A DNA stretch of 6,782 bases from NCBI GenBank assembly GCA_036500065.1, contig DASYCT010000239.1, forward strand, positions 1-6,782, read 5' to 3'. A program made the translations under genes and the position numbers. The DNA comes from JACMLD01 sp036500065. Its GTDB lineage: Bacteria > Bacteroidota > Bacteroidia > Chitinophagales > Chitinophagaceae. Of the stretch, positions 1 through 6,782 are shown one piece after another; the stretch's first letter is position 1, and every line of letters begins with the position of its first letter. The notes below the pieces were generated by a model. That model saw only the letters and a list, made by a program, of their open reading frames with translations. It ran no database searches and was not told where the DNA came from.

Positions 1-1
1 T

Positions 2-2158
2 TCCACTGGAAATACCTATCCCGCCCTCGGAGTACCCTGGGGAATGAATATGTGGACGGCCCAGCCCGGCAAAAACGGCGATGGCTGGCAATACACCTCC
101 GAAGGCGAAAAGATCGACGGGTTTAAACAAACCCACCAGCCCTCGCCCTGGATGAACGATTACGGAATGTTTTCCATTATGCCCGTGACCGGTCCACTGA
201 AGTTTGAAGAAAAAGAAAGAGCGAGTTGGTTTTCCCATAAGACAGAGATCGTTAACCCTTATTATTACAGCGTTTATCTTGCCGACGCAGACGTTACGAC
301 CGAAATAACTCCCACCGAAAGAGCCGCACAATTCAGGTTCACTTTTCCCGAAACCGACAAAGCCTGGCTGGTCATCGATGCCTTTGACAGGGGTTCCTCG
401 GTAAAAATTGATGCTCCCGGTAAAAAAATTACGGGCTATAGCACCCGCTACGCCCGGGGCAAACTCACCGGCTTCAAAGATTATTTCATTATTTATTTTG
501 ATAAGGCCCTTACAGAATTTCACACGGTATCGGACAATGGAAAACTGATCGATTCGGCGGAAATTCACAATAACCATGCACTGGCCATTATCGGGTTCAA
601 AACCGCGAAAGGAGAACAGGTGCATTGTAAAGTAGCTTCCTCTTTTATCAGCCCCGAACAGGCGGAGCTAAACCTGCGGCGTGAACTGGCGGCCGATGAT
701 TTCGAAACAACAAAACAGAAAGCAAAACAGGCATGGAATACTGTTTTGGGCAGAGTAAAGATAGAGGGCGGAACGGAGGACCAGTTCAGGACGTTTTATT
801 CCTGTTTATACCGAACGGTGATGTTTCCGAATAAGCTGTACGAGATAGATGCTACCGGTAATATCGTCCATTACAGCCCGTACAACGGCGCTGTACTTCC
901 CGGCTATATGTTTGGCGGTACCGGTTTTTGGGATACGTTCAGGGCATTGTATCCCCTGCTTAATCTCCTGTACCCTTCTGTTAATAAGGAAATGCAGGAA
1001 GGCCTGATCAATGATTATAAAGAAGGCGGCTGGCTGCCCGAGTGGAGCAGCCCGGGCTATGCGGATATTATGGTAGGCAATAATTCCGCTTCGGTGGTTT
1101 CCGAGGCGTATATAAAGGGTTTGCGGGGCTACGATATACAGAAATTGTACGAGGCCCTTGTACACGGCGCCAATAACGAAGGCCCCATGTCTGCCGTCGG
1201 CCGCAAGGGCGTTGCTTTTTATAATGAGCTGGGCTACGTGCCTTACAATGTCGGGATAGAAGAAAATGCGGCCCGTACGCTGGAATACGCTTACGATGAT
1301 TTTGCGATTTACCAATTGGCAAAAGCATTGAACCGCCCGAAAGCGGAAATCGATTTGTATGCAAAGCGTTGCCTGAACTATCGCAATTTGTTTGACAAAG
1401 AACATAACCTCATGCGGGGAAAAAATAAGGACGGCAGTTTCCAGTCACCGTTCAACCCCTTCAAATGGGGCGATGCCTTTACCGAAGGCAATAGTTGGCA
1501 TTATAGCTGGGGCGTGTTTCATGATATACAGGGATTGATTAACCTCATGGGCGGGCAAAAGACATTTTGCTCCATGCTGGATTCTGTTTTCACCATGCCG
1601 CCTGTTTTTGATGACAGTTATTACGGCGGCACCATTCATGAGATTAGGGAAATGCAGATAGCGGGCATGGGGCAATACGCCCACGGCAACCAGCCTATCC
1701 AGCACATGATCTATTTGTACGACTATGGCGGCCAGCCCTGGAAAGCCCAGTATTGGGCAAGGGAAACGATGAATCGCCTGTACAAGGCTACGCCCGATGG
1801 CTATTGCGGAGATGAGGACAACGGGCAGACCAGCGCATGGTACGTGTTTTCCGCCATGGGATTTTATCCCGTGTGCCCGGCCAGTGACCAGTATATTCTC
1901 GGCGCGCCTTTATTTAAAAAGCTTACCCTTAATTTGGAGAATGGGAAAACCTTTGTGATCAATGCGCCTGCCAATGATGATAAAAACCGGTATGCGAACA
2001 GCTTCCTCTACAACGGGCAGCCTTATAACCGGGTATGGTTGTCCCACCCGGGCATCCTGGCCGGCGGAACGATGACCATTGAAATGAGTGCATCGCCCAA
2101 AACAGACCGGCATTTTTCAAAAGAGGACCTGCCTTATTCTTTTTCTACCCAAAATTAA
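2..2158 (+). CDS. GH92 exo-alpha-mannosidase, probably alpha-1,2-specific (5' end outside window)
   Basis: Glycoside hydrolase family 92 enzyme: an inverting, Ca2+-dependent exo-alpha-mannosidase expected to be exported and to remove terminal mannose from glycans. The frame is open from base 2 and the family's N-terminal motif (GNTYPALGVPWGM) precedes the first ATG at 44, so that ATG is internal. Numbering from base 2 gives 718 residues: an N-terminal beta-sandwich to roughly residue 230, then an (alpha/alpha)6 catalytic domain. Landmarks are Trp50, GTGFWDTFRALYPL, LEYAYDD, Glu495 in EGNSW, His546-Glu547 and Asp604/Asp606 in GDEDNGQTSAW. Adding 38 to each gives Trp88, Glu533 (acid), His584-Glu585 (alpha-1,2 recognition) and Asp642/Asp644 (base) of Bt3990 as I recall them. 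The constant offset implies close similarity and only about 38 missing residues, including any signal peptide. It is followed 7 nt later by a second GH92 gene. The family is near certain; the linkage is inferred. Confidence 0.95.
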   Translation, partial: STGNTYPALGVPWGMNMWTAQPGKNGDGWQYTSEGEKIDGFKQTHQPSPWMNDYGMFSIMPVTGPLKFEEKERASWFSHKTEIVNPYYYSVYLADADVTTEITPTERAAQFRFTFPETDKAWLVIDAFDRGSSVKIDAPGKKITGYSTRYARGKLTGFKDYFIIYFDKALTEFHTVSDNGKLIDSAEIHNNHALAIIGFKTAKGEQVHCKVASSFISPEQAELNLRRELAADDFETTKQKAKQAWNTVLGRVKIEGGTEDQFRTFYSCLYRTVMFPNKLYEIDATGNIVHYSPYNGAVLPGYMFGGTGFWDTFRALYPLLNLLYPSVNKEMQEGLINDYKEGGWLPEWSSPGYADIMVGNNSASVVSEAYIKGLRGYDIQKLYEALVHGANNEGPMSAVGRKGVAFYNELGYVPYNVGIEENAARTLEYAYDDFAIYQLAKALNRPKAEIDLYAKRCLNYRNLFDKEHNLMRGKNKDGSFQSPFNPFKWGDAFTEGNSWHYSWGVFHDIQGLINLMGGQKTFCSMLDSVFTMPPVFDDSYYGGTIHEIREMQIAGMGQYAHGNQPIQHMIYLYDYGGQPWKAQYWARETMNRLYKATPDGYCGDEDNGQTSAWYVFSAMGFYPVCPASDQYILGAPLFKKLTLNLENGKTFVINAPANDDKNRYANSFLYNGQPYNRVWLSHPGILAGGTMTIEMSASPKTDRHFSKEDLPYSFSTQN

Positions 2159-2165
2159 TACACCC

Positions 2166-4448
2166 ATGAAACAGTTCTTCCTGTTTATCCTGTTGAGTCC
2201 CCTATCCGTTTTTGCACAGCAAAAGAACCTGGTTCAGTACGTCAACCCGATGATCGGCACACAACGCATGGGTCATACCTTTCCCGGCGCTACGGTGCCC
2301 TTTGGCATGGTGCAGTTAAGCCCCGACACCGATACCATCCCCTATGAAAAAGGCGGTAAATACAACCCCGACGTATATAAATATTGTGCCGGCTATCAGT
2401 ATGATGATAGCACCATCGTTGGTTTCAGTCATACCCATTTCAGCGGCACCGGCCACAGTGACCTGGGTGATTTCTTGATCATGCCTACTGCAGGCCCCTT
2501 GCAATTAAACCCCGGCACCGCCGACAATCCAAAGTCAGGTTTCCGCTCGGCCTTTTCACACAGCACGGAAAAAGCAGAAGCAGGCTATTATAAAGTGAAG
2601 CTGGAAGATGATAATATTATTGCGGAGTTAACGGCGACGGCCAGGGTGGGATTTCACCAGTACACATTCCCCAAAACCAATGAGGCGCATATCATCCTGG
2701 ATCTGATACACGGGATTTATAATTACGACGATAAAAACGTATGGACCTTTGTACGGGTCGAAAACGATACGCTGGTAACCGGCTACCGGCAGACCAGCGG
2801 CTGGGGACGTACGCGCGTGGTGTATTTTGCGATGAGCTTTTCAAAACCTTTCAAAAACTACGGGTGTAAGGATTACAGTAAGAAAGAAGTGTACCGGGGT
2901 TTCTGGCGGAAGTTTGACCAAAGCAAAAACTTCCCCGACCTCGCCGGCAGGCAATTGCGCATGTACTTTGATTTTAGCACGGAAGAAGGAGAGAAGATTA
3001 AAATAAAATTTGCCTTGTCGCCGGTCAGCACGGTGGGCGCTTTACTGAACCTGCGCACCGAATTGCCGCACTGGGATTTTGAAAAGGCAAAGGCGGATGC
3101 ACAGGCGGAATGGAACAGGGAATTAAACAAAGTGATCGTAGATGCCTCTGAATCGGAGAAGCAAAACTTTTATACCTCGTTGTACCATGCCTTCCTGGGT
3201 CCGACCATTTACATGGACGTAGACAGGCAATACCGGGGACTGGACCAGAACATTCATACTGCCGCCAACTTCACCAACTACACCACCTTCTCGCTATGGG
3301 ATACCCACAGGGCCCTACATCCCCTGTTCAATATCCTGCAACCAACCCGCAACGGCGACATGGTAAGCAGTATGCTGGCGCATTATGACCAGAGCGTGTT
3401 AAAGCTGCTGCCGGTATGGAGCCATTACGCCAATGACAACTGGTGCATGAGCGGCTATCACAGCGTATCGGTGATTGCAGATGCCATTGTGAAAGGGAAT
3501 ACGCCCTTCGACCCGGTTAAGGCGTTGGACGCCTGCGTAACCACAGCTACACATCGTAGCTATGAAGGGATAGGCAGTTATATGGATAAAGGATATATCC
3601 CCGACGAAGAATTGGGAACTTCCGCTTCTACCACGCTTGAGTACGCATACGACGATTGGTGCATCGCCCAGGCCGCTAAAAAACTAGGCAGGCAGGATAT
3701 TTATGAAACGTTTATAAAGCGATCCACCAATTATAAAAATGTATACGATCCTTCCGTTGGTTTTATGCGGGCAAGAAAGGAGAACGGCGAGTTTAAAAAA
3801 GAGTTCGATCCCCTGAGTACCAACGGGCAGGGCTTTATAGAAGGCAATACCTGGAACTACAGCTTTTTTGTTCCCCACGATCCCAGTGAGCTGGTGAAAA
3901 TGATGGGAGGTAAAAAGGTCTTCGTGTCAAAACTGGACTCTTTATTTACCACCTACCTGCCCGATAAATATTTTGCCGAAACGGAAGACATTACCCGCGA
4001 TGGCATTATCGGCATTTATGTGCATGGCAATGAACCGGCGCACCATGTATCTTATTTATACAACTGGACCGACCAGCCCTGGAAAACACAATATTGGGTG
4101 CGAAAGATTTTATCCAACCAGTACAAACCTACGCCCGATGGACTGGGAGGCAATGATGATTGCGGACAGATGAGCGCCTGGTATATTTTCTCCACGCTCG
4201 GTTTCTATCCTGTTGCGCCCGGCTCCAATGAATACCAGTTGGGCAGTCCTGCCATTAACGGGGCCGTACTCCATTTGGAAAACGGGAATACCTTTTCAAT
4301 GGAAGCGAGGAATCAAAGCGCCAAAAACATATATGTACAGAAGGTAGTGCTGAATGGAAAGCTGTTGGATAAACCAGTGTTGGATTATACCGATATTATC
4401 AAAGGCGGCAGCCTTGTTTTTTATATGTCAGATAAACCAAAGAAGTAA
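2166..4448 (+). CDS. GH92 exo-alpha-mannosidase, second tandem paralogue, linkage unknown
   Basis: Complete GH92 alpha-mannosidase of 760 residues, a normal family length. The start at 2166 is chosen because it opens a clear signal peptide (Lys2, hydrophobic residues 4-16, likely cleavage after Ala17 in SVFA-QQK). There is no lipobox cysteine, so a soluble periplasmic or secreted enzyme is expected. An in-frame ATG at 2088 would add 26 residues before the signal and overlap the upstream gene. No Shine-Dalgarno is present; the leader is A/T-rich, as is usual in Bacteroidota. Family motifs: YVNPMIGT (25-32), HTFPGATVPFGMVQLSPDT (37-55), GFSHTHFSGTG (86-96), SLWDTHRALHPL, LEYAYDD, acid Glu559 in EGNTW, HGNEP (620-624), and base Asp665 in GNDDCGQMSAW. 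Where the upstream paralogue has Trp50 and His-Glu, this one has Gly and no His-Glu pair, so its linkage specificity probably differs. The 7-nt spacing indicates co-transcription. Confidence 0.96.
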   Translation: MKQFFLFILLSPLSVFAQQKNLVQYVNPMIGTQRMGHTFPGATVPFGMVQLSPDTDTIPYEKGGKYNPDVYKYCAGYQYDDSTIVGFSHTHFSGTGHSDLGDFLIMPTAGPLQLNPGTADNPKSGFRSAFSHSTEKAEAGYYKVKLEDDNIIAELTATARVGFHQYTFPKTNEAHIILDLIHGIYNYDDKNVWTFVRVENDTLVTGYRQTSGWGRTRVVYFAMSFSKPFKNYGCKDYSKKEVYRGFWRKFDQSKNFPDLAGRQLRMYFDFSTEEGEKIKIKFALSPVSTVGALLNLRTELPHWDFEKAKADAQAEWNRELNKVIVDASESEKQNFYTSLYHAFLGPTIYMDVDRQYRGLDQNIHTAANFTNYTTFSLWDTHRALHPLFNILQPTRNGDMVSSMLAHYDQSVLKLLPVWSHYANDNWCMSGYHSVSVIADAIVKGNTPFDPVKALDACVTTATHRSYEGIGSYMDKGYIPDEELGTSASTTLEYAYDDWCIAQAAKKLGRQDIYETFIKRSTNYKNVYDPSVGFMRARKENGEFKKEFDPLSTNGQGFIEGNTWNYSFFVPHDPSELVKMMGGKKVFVSKLDSLFTTYLPDKYFAETEDITRDGIIGIYVHGNEPAHHVSYLYNWTDQPWKTQYWVRKILSNQYKPTPDGLGGNDDCGQMSAWYIFSTLGFYPVAPGSNEYQLGSPAINGAVLHLENGNTFSMEARNQSAKNIYVQKVVLNGKLLDKPVLDYTDIIKGGSLVFYMSDKPKK

Positions 4449-4450
4449 AG

Positions 4451-5275
4451 CTATTTCTTCTTCTTACCCGTCGGGAGCGTGATACCCAGGTTCAATATCA
4501 CTTCCGCTGTACCGAATGCCTGTTTGGCGGTGCCTTCATATATCTTCAGACCGGAGTAACGCGCATAATCCAGTTTGCCGCAGAGTTCGAGGTACACATA
4601 ATGATAGAACGTAGCGCGAAGCGCCCCTTCCGTTCCGATGTTCCATCCGCCGAACTGGAAATTGGGATCATTCTCCTTGCCAAAAAGACTGTTTTGTACG
4701 TGGGGAATAACGGGACCGATACCACCCTTGCCGAGTAAATCCAGCTTGAAATTATTCTTCGGGTTCTTGTACCAATGCCAGCGTTTTACAATATTGAACA
4801 GTAAAAAATTAGCGCCGTTGTTCAGGTAATAGTAAAAACCATTGGCGGCGGAGAAGTTAACGGAGCTGTCAACCGCTTTGTAGTTGATAGTCCCTTTTAT
4901 AGCGGCGCGCTGCCCGTCGACAAAGATGAACTTGGTATGGTCGAAATTGATTTCAACGCCAAGGTCTTTCTTGTCATTAAAAAAGTAGCCGATACGATAA
5001 TTGTATTGCGGGATGCTAAGCGCCTTGGAAAACAGCCCTTCGTCCCAACCCCTGTGATCATGTCCTATTACATCGTAAAAGGTATACTTGTTGCCCAGGT
5101 CCGGCTGGCTGATCTTTATACGGCTGTGGGTATATCCCTCTGTGTTATAGCCCCATGAAAAATAAAGCTCTCCCCGGGAAGAAGAACCGCTGCTTTGTGC
5201 GCGGCCGGCCAAAGGAAGCGAAAAGAACAAAATAAGAGCGACTAAACTACTGCTGGTTGTACGATTCATATTCAT
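4451..5275 (-). CDS. exported hypothetical protein, probable small outer-membrane beta-barrel
   Basis: I do not recognise a named family for this 274-residue protein. It has a convincing signal peptide: Arg5, a hydrophobic stretch at 11-22, and likely cleavage after Ala26 (AGRA-Q). The mature part is rich in Tyr, Phe, Gly and Asn, with many short alternating segments that look like amphipathic beta-strands (for example ELYFSWGYN near 36, NYRIGYFFN, LGVEINFDH, YVYLELCGKLDYARY). A GKGGIGPVIPH segment followed by a Gly/aromatic stretch recalls OmpW/PagL-like barrels, but I see no catalytic signature. The C-terminus is unusual for a barrel: the last strand-like segment ends in GITLPTG and then four lysines, not an aromatic residue. 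Start candidates are the ATGs at 5275 and 5269; both keep the signal peptide. It lies 97 nt downstream of metH in the same direction, and its stop faces the GH92 stop 2 nt away. A real gene, function unknown. Confidence 0.85.
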   Translation of the reverse strand: MNMNRTTSSSLVALILFFSLPLAGRAQSSGSSSRGELYFSWGYNTEGYTHSRIKISQPDLGNKYTFYDVIGHDHRGWDEGLFSKALSIPQYNYRIGYFFNDKKDLGVEINFDHTKFIFVDGQRAAIKGTINYKAVDSSVNFSAANGFYYYLNNGANFLLFNIVKRWHWYKNPKNNFKLDLLGKGGIGPVIPHVQNSLFGKENDPNFQFGGWNIGTEGALRATFYHYVYLELCGKLDYARYSGLKIYEGTAKQAFGTAEVILNLGITLPTGKKKK

Positions 5276-5320
5276 CTGCTTTTATAGGACAGAGGGATTC
5301 TCAATAGGGATGTAAATAAT

Positions 5321-5336
5321 TTTTGCCCGGGCGAAA
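5321..5336. repeat. GC-core palindrome in the metH-barrel gap
   Basis: The sequence TTTTGCCCGGGCGAAA is a 16-base dyad: the central GCCCGGGC is perfectly self-complementary and the arms extend through one G/T mismatch to TTT/AAA. It lies about 45 nt upstream of the barrel gene start on the minus strand. There is no loop of its own and no following T-run on either strand, so it does not look like an intrinsic terminator. A protein-binding operator or chance are the alternatives. The dyad is seen directly; function is not shown. Confidence 0.3.
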
Positions 5337-5350
5337 TTAAGCAAAATGTT

Positions 5351-5372
5351 TCATCCTGAGCCTGCCGAAGGG
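5351..5372. repeat. short dispersed-repeat-like element between metH and the barrel gene
   Basis: The bases from 5351 (TCATCCTGAGCCTGCCGAAG followed by GG) directly abut the metH stop codon. From memory, this string and its variants, read on the other strand as CTTCGGCAGGCTCAGGATGA, occur many times between genes in Bacteroidota and some other phyla. Only one copy is present here, with no inverted partner or long stem nearby, so it could be a solitary half-site. It lies inside the metH 3' untranslated region and upstream of the barrel gene. Role unknown; the assignment rests on recognition of the motif, not on repetition within the window. Confidence 0.45.
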
Positions 5373-6782
5373 TTATACATCGTATTCCAATACCGGGCGC
5401 AGCCATCTTTCAATTTCTTCCAGTGGCATTCCTTTCCGTTTGGCATAATCCGCTGCCTGGTCCTTTTCTATTTTACCAATGCCGAAGTACTGGCTTTGCG
5501 GGTTGGCAAAATACCATCCGCAGACCGAGGAAGCAGGATACATGGCCAGTGATTCTGTTAATGTGATGCCGGTAGCTTCTTTGCCGCCCAAAAGGTTGAA
5601 CAGTTTGTATTTTTCGGTATGGTCGGGACAGGCAGGGTAACCCGGCGCCGGGCGGATACCAACATAAGATTCCTTGATCAGGTCTTCGTTGCTGAGCTGT
5701 TCGTCCTTTACATATCCCCAGAATTCCTTTCTTGTTTTGGCGTGCAGCATTTCAGCAAACGCTTCAGCGAGCCGGTCTGCCAGCGCCTGTAAGGTGATTT
5801 TATTGTAATCGTCATGCGCCGCTTCAAAGCGTTTGATATGCGGCTCGATACCTTCGATGGTGACGCTGAAGGCGCCGATATAATCCTGCTTGCCTGTTTC
5901 TTCCGGGGCGATGAAATCGGTGAGGGATATATTGGGCTGGCCGGGAGCCTTTTTTACCTGCTGACGCAGGGAAAACAGGTCCATAGAGATGCCATTGTAC
6001 TTTAAGGTGATAGTATCCTTGCCATCGCTGTTGGCCGGCCAGAAACCGATAGCCCCTTTTGCCGTCAGCCATTTTTCGGCAATGATTTTTTTCAGGAGTG
6101 CCCGGGCGTCGTTGTACAACTTGGTGGCTTCCGTCCCCACTTTTGCATCGCTTAAAATCTGGGGAAACTTGCCATGCAATTCCCAGGCGATAAAAAAGGG
6201 CTGCCAGTCGATATATTCTGCAATTTCTTCAAGCGGGTGATTGTTAAATAGTTTGGTGCCGGTAAACGTCGGGACTACAGGCGTAAAAGCATTCCAATCA
6301 ATCTTCACCTTGTTTTTTTGCGCATCTGCCAGCGAAAGGTATTGCTTGGTCGTTTTTTTATTGGCAAAATCGTCTTTCAGCTTGGTGTATTCCTGTTTTA
6401 GATTTTTCAGAAACCCGGGTTTCTGGTCATTGCTCAGCAGCGAACCCGCCACCGTCACGCTACGCGATGCGTCGAGCACGTGCACGACGCCTTCGTCGTA
6501 TTGAGGCGCTATTTTCACAGCGGTGTGCATGCGCGACGTGGTGGCCCCGCCAATAAGCAGGGGAAGGGTCATGCCGCGGCGTTTCATTTCATGCGCCACA
6601 TTGACCATCTCATCGAGCGAGGGGGTGATAAGCCCGCTCAGACCGATGATGTCTACTTTTTCCCTTATAGCCGTTTCGAGTATTTTATCGGTGGGCACCA
6701 TTACGCCCAGGTCGATGATGTCGTAGCCGTTACAGCCAAGCACCACGCCTACGATGTTTTTACCAATATCATGTACATCGCC
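5373..6782 (-). CDS. metH: cobalamin-dependent methionine synthase, C-terminal part (5' end outside window)
   Basis: Cytoplasmic B12-dependent methionine synthase, which moves the methyl group of 5-methyltetrahydrofolate to homocysteine through methylcobalamin. The frame is open to the window's right edge and the visible 469 residues begin in the cobalamin domain. Asp2-Val-His4-Asp-Ile-Gly7 is the DxHxxG motif, with His4 the lower axial cobalt ligand. Ser55 in SGLITPS completes the Asp757-His759-Ser810 triad of E. coli MetH at exactly matching spacing. PLLIGGATTS follows. The reductive-activation (AdoMet-binding) domain runs from about residue 150 to the end, with YIDWQPFFIAWELHGKFP, RPAPGYPACPDHTEK (Arg377) and MYPASSVCGWYFANPQS. 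The remaining length fits E. coli MetH (1227 residues). The homocysteine, folate and cap modules are outside the window, so whether this is one long MetH or one half of a split pair cannot be told. The GTG at 6746 is internal. Confidence 0.97.
   Translation of the reverse strand, partial: GDVHDIGKNIVGVVLGCNGYDIIDLGVMVPTDKILETAIREKVDIIGLSGLITPSLDEMVNVAHEMKRRGMTLPLLIGGATTSRMHTAVKIAPQYDEGVVHVLDASRSVTVAGSLLSNDQKPGFLKNLKQEYTKLKDDFANKKTTKQYLSLADAQKNKVKIDWNAFTPVVPTFTGTKLFNNHPLEEIAEYIDWQPFFIAWELHGKFPQILSDAKVGTEATKLYNDARALLKKIIAEKWLTAKGAIGFWPANSDGKDTITLKYNGISMDLFSLRQQVKKAPGQPNISLTDFIAPEETGKQDYIGAFSVTIEGIEPHIKRFEAAHDDYNKITLQALADRLAEAFAEMLHAKTRKEFWGYVKDEQLSNEDLIKESYVGIRPAPGYPACPDHTEKYKLFNLLGGKEATGITLTESLAMYPASSVCGWYFANPQSQYFGIGKIEKDQAADYAKRKGMPLEEIERWLRPVLEYDV

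Noticed and set aside
806..1405. 199-residue antisense open frame inside the first mannosidase
   Set aside because: It lies wholly opposite a strongly conserved GH92 coding region, shows no recognisable domain, and looks like a by-product of that gene's codon use.
2088..2165. Longer start for the second mannosidase, adding 26 residues
   Set aside because: It would overlap the upstream gene by 71 nt and bury the signal peptide behind a charged extension; the ATG at 2166 opens a standard signal sequence directly before the mature GH92 domain.
2166..4448. Asn663 in place of the first base-region Asp as a sign of an inactive enzyme
   Set aside because: From memory, GNDD/GNED forms are common among active GH92 proteins, and the second Asp (665) and acid Glu559 are kept, so loss of activity is not supported.
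2..4448. A complete polysaccharide utilisation locus
   Set aside because: No SusC, SusD, sensor-regulator or transporter gene is visible; only the two mannosidases are present, so a PUL cannot be claimed from this window.
4438..4462. Possible bidirectional terminator at the convergent stops
   Set aside because: The inverted match is about five A/T pairs arising from lysine codons on both strands; there is no GC stem and no clear T-run.
5824..6072. Small open frames overlapping metH on both strands
   Set aside because: They fall inside the conserved activation domain of metH in other frames and have low-complexity or atypical composition.
5373..6782. MetH as a truncated or split gene
   Set aside because: The missing N-terminal modules lie beyond the window edge and the frame is open to the last base; nothing here shows a break.

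Overview
The window looks like chromosomal DNA of a member of the Bacteroidota, probably an environmental, Chitinophaga-like lineage rather than a gut Bacteroides; the phylum is better supported than the genus. The evidence is a tandem pair of GH92 alpha-mannosidases, starts without Shine-Dalgarno sequences but with A/T-rich leaders, a periplasm/outer-membrane-type hypothetical protein, and a MetH closely matching the canonical protein. There are four protein-coding genes, two of them cut by the window edges. I see no RNA genes, CRISPR arrays, insertion sequences or integration sites.

Left half, plus strand (2-4448): two GH92 family exo-alpha-mannosidase genes lie head to tail, 7 nt apart, almost certainly in one transcript. 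The first lacks its N-terminus, which is upstream of the window. It matches the residue spacing I recall for the structurally characterised Bacteroides thetaiotaomicron Bt3990 (Trp88, Glu533, His584-Glu585, Asp642/Asp644) and is best read as an alpha-1,2-mannosidase. The second is complete with a signal peptide. It keeps the general acid and base but lacks the His-Glu pair and the Trp, so it probably cuts a different linkage or aglycone. Together they would trim alpha-mannosides, such as N-glycan or fungal mannan side chains, in the periplasm or at the cell surface. No SusC/SusD, sensor or sugar transporter gene is in view, so a full polysaccharide utilisation locus is not shown.

Right half, minus strand (6782-4451): the C-terminal 469 residues of cobalamin-dependent methionine synthase (MetH) are followed, after a 97-nt gap, by a 274-residue exported protein of unknown function that looks like a small outer-membrane beta-barrel. 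The gap holds a short sequence resembling a dispersed intergenic repeat, directly after the metH stop, and a GC-rich palindrome. The right-hand genes have no obvious functional tie to the mannosidases.

The two halves converge at 4448/4451 with only 2 nt between opposing stop codons. I do not see a previously undescribed system here. The most informative points are the divergent active sites of the tandem mannosidases, the unidentified barrel protein, and the repeat-like element after metH.
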